Assembly: GCA_020721345.1 (NCBI GenBank)
Contig: DYMX01000002.1
Span: 1 to 49,142, forward strand
From: Sulfurovum sp.
GTDB lineage: Bacteria > Campylobacterota > Campylobacteria > Campylobacterales > Sulfurovaceae
Direction of reading: 5' to 3'
DNA: 49,142 nucleotides
Shown here piece by piece: positions 44,400-49,142 of the stretch. The position numbers and the translations under genes are program-made. The notes under the pieces were generated by a model. It had not been told where the DNA came from. It searched no databases and saw nothing but the letters and a program-made list of their open reading frames with translations. Each line of letters begins with the position of its first letter. Position 1 is the stretch's first letter.

Positions 44400-45240
44400 A
44401 CTAAACGACAATGAGCTATTAGAATATATCAAAGAAGATGTGCCATATTTTGATCTCACAACTACCCTGCAAGATATTTCAAACAAAAAAGCTAAATTGC
44501 AAATTTTCACGAGAGAGGATGTTGTGGTTGCGTGTAGCGAAGAGGCGTCAAGGGTGGCTGAACTTATCGGATGCGAAATAAACTTTGCTCTTCCATCAAA
44601 ATCACTCGCCAAACAAGGCGATATCTTACTTGAGTTTAGCGGGGACTATGAAAGTGTCCAAAGCGCATGGAGATCTGCTCAGCTAATACTAGAATACTCA
44701 TGCAAAATAGCAACTTATGCCTATGAAATGAAACAAGAAATTACAAATATAAACCCTCATTGTGAATTATTGGTTACTAGAAAACATTTTCCGTTTGCAA
44801 AAAGATTTTGTATCAAATCCATCATGTGCGGAGGAGCTATGCCGCATAGGCTTGGTCTTAGCGAAACTGTTTTGTTGTTTCCTCATCATCGTAAAATATA
44901 TATTAACGATGAAGCATTTTATGAAGCGCTTAGCGAAATTAAAATAAAAGCTTTAGAAAAAAAGATCATAGTAGAGCCTAGAGATTTTAATGATGCCGTT
45001 ACACTCATGAAGCATGGAGCAGATGTACTCCAAATGGATAAAACATCTCTTGAAGTCATAAAAAAAGTTGTAACACATAGAAACAAACATTATCCTAATA
45101 TCAAAATACTCGGTGCGGGAGGCATTAAAAAAGAAAATGTCAAAGAGTTTGTCGATGCTGGCATTGATGGAGTAGTTACAAGCCAAATTTATTTCTGCGG
45201 AATGGCAGATATGGGAAGTGACTTGAAGATACTTGAGTAG
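44392..45240 (+). CDS. modD: ModD (nicotinate-nucleotide pyrophosphorylase-like)
   Basis: A 282-residue protein of the quinolinate phosphoribosyltransferase fold. EDVPYFDLTTTL, VTRKHFPFAKRFCIKSIMCGGAMPHRLGLSE and AGGIKKENVKEFVDAGIDGVVTSQ match ModD, a paralogue of NadC found in mod operons whose substrate is not known. The GTG start (SD AAAGGATAT) lies within the end of modC. Position and the CGGAMPHR block favour ModD over NadC. Confidence 0.9.
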   Translation: MFKLNDNELLEYIKEDVPYFDLTTTLQDISNKKAKLQIFTREDVVVACSEEASRVAELIGCEINFALPSKSLAKQGDILLEFSGDYESVQSAWRSAQLILEYSCKIATYAYEMKQEITNINPHCELLVTRKHFPFAKRFCIKSIMCGGAMPHRLGLSETVLLFPHHRKIYINDEAFYEALSEIKIKALEKKIIVEPRDFNDAVTLMKHGADVLQMDKTSLEVIKKVVTHRNKHYPNIKILGAGGIKKENVKEFVDAGIDGVVTSQIYFCGMADMGSDLKILE

Positions 45241-45259
45241 AAAATTGTACTTTTTTCGC

Positions 45260-45265
45260 TACAAT
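45260..45265 (+). promoter_or_regulatory. candidate -10 for folE
   Basis: TACAAT lies 13 bases before the ATG at 45278 and 28 before the ATG at 45293. The expected transcription start near 45272 favours the second ATG, which has CAGG at a workable distance. Confidence 0.35.
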
Positions 45266-45292
45266 TAAAAAACTAAAATGAACAGGCATTGC

Positions 45293-45877
45293 ATGAAAGA
45301 TGATAAATTAGAACAGATTGCCGATGCAACTTCGAAAATATTGGATCTTCTTGGCGAAGATACAAAACGTGAAGGGCTTATAAAAACGCCTATGCGAGTT
45401 GCAAAAGCTTTAGATTTTTTAACAAGCGGCTACCAAGAAAATCCTCACGACATACTAAATGAAGCGCTTTTTTCTACTAGCAACGACGAGATGGTTTTGG
45501 TGCGCGACATTGAATTTTACTCTATGTGCGAGCATCATATCTTGCCGATAATCGGCCGTGTTCATGTTGCATACATTCCTGACGGAAAAGTGGTAGGACT
45601 TTCAAAGATACCAAGAATTGTAAATGTATTTGCTAGACGTCTTCAAATCCAAGAACAGCTAACCGAGCAGATAGCAGATGCGATTAGCGAGGTTATAAAG
45701 CCTAAAGGCGTTGCCGTGGTTGTTCATGCAAGGCATATGTGTATGGAGATGAGGGGCGTGCAGAAAATAAACTCAACTACGGTTAGTTCCGCGCTTCGTG
45801 GACTTTTCAAAAGCGATGAGAGAACTAGAAGCGAGTTTTACAACCTGATAAATAGTCCAACACCGTCTAATTTTTAA
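45293..45877 (+). CDS. folE: GTP cyclohydrolase I
   Basis: A 194-residue enzyme making dihydroneopterin triphosphate for folate (and possibly queuosine) synthesis. [41 protein letters not shown] (Zn ligands Cys-His) and [16 protein letters not shown] (second Zn Cys) are diagnostic. The ATG at 45293 is chosen on promoter position and family length; the ATG at 45278 would add five residues. Single gene between modD and nifS. Confidence 0.94.
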   Translation: MKDDKLEQIADATSKILDLLGEDTKREGLIKTPMRVAKALDFLTSGYQENPHDILNEALFSTSNDEMVLVRDIEFYSMCEHHILPIIGRVHVAYIPDGKVVGLSKIPRIVNVFARRLQIQEQLTEQIADAISEVIKPKGVAVVVHARHMCMEMRGVQKINSTTVSSALRGLFKSDERTRSEFYNLINSPTPSNF

Positions 45878-47248
<1,371 letters not shown>

Positions 47249-47277
47249 TAAAAGAATAAATCAACAAGGATATAAAA

Positions 47278-48246
47278 ATGGGAATAGATAGTTTAATAGG
47301 CGGAACTATTTGGGACGAATACAGCCAAAAAGTTTGCGAAATTATGAATAACCCGAAAAATATGGGAGAGATAACCGAAGAGCAGGTTGCTTCTATGGGT
47401 GCCAAACTGATTGTTGCGGACTTTGGAGCCGAAAGTTGTGGGGATGCCGTAAGACTTTATTGGGCAGTTGATCCAAAAAATGACATGATTATTGATGCAA
47501 AATTCAAAAGCTTTGGGTGCGGAACAGCAATTGCCAGCAGTGATACAATGGCAGAACTCTGCAAAGGCAAAACCGTAGATGAAGCAGTTAAAATTACAAA
47601 TATTGATGTTGAAAAGGCGATGCGTGATACGCCTGATGTTCCGGCCGTTCCGCCTCAAAAAATGCACTGTTCTGTAATGGCATATGATGTTATCAAAAAA
47701 GCGGCATCACAGTATAAAGGTGTAGATATCGCTTCATTTGAGCATGAAATTATAGTGTGTGAATGCGCAAGGATAAGTTTGTCTACACTTAGAGAAGTAA
47801 TAAGATTAAATGATCTCACTACTGTTGAGCAAGTAACAGACTATACAAAAGCAGGCGCATTTTGTAAATCGTGCATAAGACCTGGCGGACATGAAGCGAA
47901 AGATATATATCTTGTTGATCTAATAGCAGAGTATGAAAAAGAGAAAATGGCTAGCGTAGCTGATGCGGCAAGCGCAGGAAACATAGATTTTGCTAAAATG
48001 ACCATAGTTCAAAGACTTAAAGCTGTTGAAAAAGTAATTGATGACAACATAAGGCAAATGCTTATAATGGACGGTGGAAATGTTGAAATATTAGACATAA
48101 AAGAAAATGGCGCAAACTTTGATATATATATCCGTTATCTAGGCGCTTGCAGCGGATGCGCAAGCTCAAGTACGAGTACGCTTTTTGCTATGGAAAGTAT
48201 ACTAAAAGACAAACTTGATGAAAATATACGGGTAATTCCTCTGTAA
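47278..48246 (+). CDS. nifU: NifU-type Fe-S scaffold protein
   Basis: A 322-residue three-domain scaffold. The IscU-like N-terminal domain carries C54 (AESCGD), C81 (FGCGTA) and C131 (KMHCSV). The central BFD-like 2Fe-2S domain has CECARIS and FCKSCIRPGG. The C-terminal Nfu domain has CSGCASS. It accepts sulfur from NifS and delivers clusters. SD AAGGATA. It ends before the palindromic repeat at 48.28 kb. Confidence 0.95.
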   Translation: MGIDSLIGGTIWDEYSQKVCEIMNNPKNMGEITEEQVASMGAKLIVADFGAESCGDAVRLYWAVDPKNDMIIDAKFKSFGCGTAIASSDTMAELCKGKTVDEAVKITNIDVEKAMRDTPDVPAVPPQKMHCSVMAYDVIKKAASQYKGVDIASFEHEIIVCECARISLSTLREVIRLNDLTTVEQVTDYTKAGAFCKSCIRPGGHEAKDIYLVDLIAEYEKEKMASVADAASAGNIDFAKMTIVQRLKAVEKVIDDNIRQMLIMDGGNVEILDIKENGANFDIYIRYLGACSGCASSSTSTLFAMESILKDKLDENIRVIPL

Positions 48247-48276
48247 TAAAAATTAAATTTTATGTTAAGTTTATTT

Positions 48277-48350
48277 ACAGACTGCCACGGCTTTTTAAAG
48301 CCTCGCAGCAACGACAGTCTTTGCGAGAAGCAAAGCGACGAAGCAATCCA
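48277..48350. repeat. REP-like palindromic repeat
   Basis: A GC-richer block unlike its surroundings. It can fold as CTGC-CAC-GGCTTT-TT-AAAGCC-TC-GCAG, followed by a second hairpin, TTTGC-GAGAA-GCAAA, and GCGACGAAGCAATCC. The words GCGACGAAGCAATCC and TTGCGAG are typical of dispersed palindromic repeats seen in many unrelated bacterial genomes. It lies in the 120-base gap between convergent nifU and a small membrane gene. No second copy is in this window. Confidence 0.6.
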
Positions 48351-48366
48351 TATTAAAAAATCAACA

Positions 48367-48594
48367 CTATCTTGAAACAATCTTTTTAGCAGTTCTATAT
48401 ATACTTCTAATCAATACCCATAACAGATAAACTATAAGTGTAAATACAAGCGGATAAGTAGCGCCTACGCCATAAGCTCCCGTATTAGGAAGCGCCGCAA
48501 TATGACTGATCGGATGAGAAACCCACTCTTTAAAATGCATGCCGATCGCTAAAAATAAAAATATACCTATGAATATATACAGCTCTTTTTTCAT
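48367..48594 (-). CDS. Small two-helix membrane protein next to the nrfD-like gene
   Basis: A 75-residue protein with two hydrophobic helices (about residues 5-20 and 45-65) joined by a loop with several His/Pro/Gly (WVSHPISHIAALPNTGAYGVGATYP), and a basic end (YRTAKKIVSR). It is downstream of, and likely co-transcribed with, the NrfD-type gene, although a weak hairpin lies between them. Family not recognised; an accessory or anchor for the complex is a guess. Confidence 0.65.
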   Translation of the reverse strand: MKKELYIFIGIFLFLAIGMHFKEWVSHPISHIAALPNTGAYGVGATYPLVFTLIVYLLWVLIRSIYRTAKKIVSR

Positions 48595-48668
48595 ACTTAA
48601 TAGTCCTTATAAAATATGTGTACTGGTATCGAAAAAAGATTGAAAGATTTATTAGAAAATAATTATTA

Positions 48669-48685
48669 TCTGCCAAATCGGCAGA
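48669..48685 (-). terminator. short hairpin between nrfD-like and the 75-aa gene
   Basis: TCTGCC (48669-48674) and GGCAGA (48680-48685) form a 6-bp stem with a 5-base loop, followed on the minus strand by an A/T-rich stretch without a long U-run. It may attenuate rather than fully stop transcription. Confidence 0.35.
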
Positions 48686-48693
48686 CAATAAGA

Positions 48694-49142
48694 TTAATGA
48701 TGGGTGTCACTATCAAGATCAAATAATTTAGTCCCTACATAATATAGAGCCAAACATATGCCAAGCCCACCTAGAGAAATCATTATCTCAGTTGCCGACG
48801 GGAAGTAGTGTACCCACTCTGGTTGGAGTTGATACTGCTCTGTTTTCATCATTTGAAGCGGTTTAAGTTGTGTATTATGCACCAAGTCCGCTCTCATAAA
48901 GAATATACTTACTATCCCAAAAAAAGATGTGAAAACAAGAGTTTTTACAGCCTTTCCTTTGCTGAGGAGTATTATAATGAAAGGAAGTATCATGCCAAGA
49001 GCAACCTCTAATTGAAAACTTATGCCTTTTATAACATGGATCATAGTATCTGAGCGTTCCGGCATTCCGCCATAAATAGCAGTTATCACTCTCCAAAATT
49101 CAAAAAATATAAGAATTGCCAAAAGAAGACCTAAAATTTTAG
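48694..49142 (-). CDS. NrfD/PsrC-type polysulfide reductase membrane subunit (partial, 5' end outside the window)
   Basis: The frame is open to the window edge, so about 149 C-terminal residues are visible. Four hydrophobic helices with FFEFWRVITAIYGG, the quinol-site-like region around FFMRADLVHN, and YFPSATEIMISLGGLGICLALYYVG match the C-terminal half of NrfD/PsrC/HybB-type integral membrane subunits that exchange electrons with quinone. The partner iron-sulfur and molybdopterin subunits are probably upstream, beyond the window. Mature length and exact complex (polysulfide, DMSO, tetrathionate or other) are unknown. Confidence 0.75.
   Translation of the reverse strand, partial: KILGLLLAILIFFEFWRVITAIYGGMPERSDTMIHVIKGISFQLEVALGMILPFIIILLSKGKAVKTLVFTSFFGIVSIFFMRADLVHNTQLKPLQMMKTEQYQLQPEWVHYFPSATEIMISLGGLGICLALYYVGTKLFDLDSDTHH

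Noticed and set aside
44392-45240. modD as a second nadC (quinolinate phosphoribosyltransferase)
   Set aside because: Position and overlap in the mod operon and the CGGAMPHRLGLSE block favour ModD.

Overview
The window looks like chromosomal DNA of a Campylobacterota (epsilonproteobacterial) organism, probably of the sulfur-metabolising Sulfurimonas/Sulfuricurvum/Sulfurovum type. The evidence is gene content plus low-GC, Shine-Dalgarno-rich, tightly packed genes: RNase J behind ksgA, NifS/NifU as the housekeeping Fe-S system, a STAS-MlaE fusion, an OprD-type porin, a tig-clpP-def-comM cluster, and the end of an NrfD/PsrC-type membrane subunit. The genus is an inference. I see no rRNA, tRNA, CRISPR array or intact mobile element.

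Layout. 1-3.5 kb: a frameshifted Spy/CpxP remnant, then an arsenic locus: arsR, an aquaporin of AqpS type, thioredoxin-coupled arsC, an unannotated 46-aa ORF, and a SulP anion transporter with its own promoter. ArsR-like dyads lie before arsR and before sulP. 3.5-5.6 kb (minus): a K+ channel with two RCK domains and a small membrane protein. 5.7-8.5 kb: mlaE-mlaF-mlaD lipid transport. 8.5-16.7 kb (minus): dedA, corA, pcm, a nitrilase-family gene, nrdB, nrdA and purB. 16.7-20.3 kb: an RluA-type synthase (plus), then hisF, a 38-aa ORF, a nucleosidase-like gene, rlmN and a 29-aa membrane peptide (minus). 20.4-29.7 kb (plus): ksgA, rnj, kpsF, an rsuA-type gene, rarA, two glycine-zipper lipoproteins, a DUF475 protein, frr and pyrE, with an entericidin-like lipoprotein on the minus strand. 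29.7-36.2 kb: a HerA-like ATPase (minus), RDD-MFS-mobA (plus), a patch of gene and IS30 debris, and comM (minus). 36.3-38.7 kb (minus): def, clpP, tig. 38.8-45.2 kb (plus): hemH, modE, then modA-porin-modB-modC-modD behind a ModE-like box. 45.3-48.2 kb (plus): folE, nifS, nifU. 48.3-49.1 kb: a GC-richer palindromic repeat and the tail of an nrfD-like operon (minus).

How the genes fit together. The arsenic locus reduces arsenate and probably releases arsenite through the aquaporin, with no ArsB or Acr3 pump in view. The molybdenum genes (modE, modABCD, mobA) would feed molybdopterin enzymes, and the NrfD-type subunit at the right edge is the sort of protein that partners such an enzyme. The least described items are the ArsC tail that resembles the adjacent 46-aa protein, the ArsR-like operator at sulP, the porin inside the mod operon, the two short ORFs of the hisF-rlmN operon, and the HerA-like ATPase with a coiled-coil tail.
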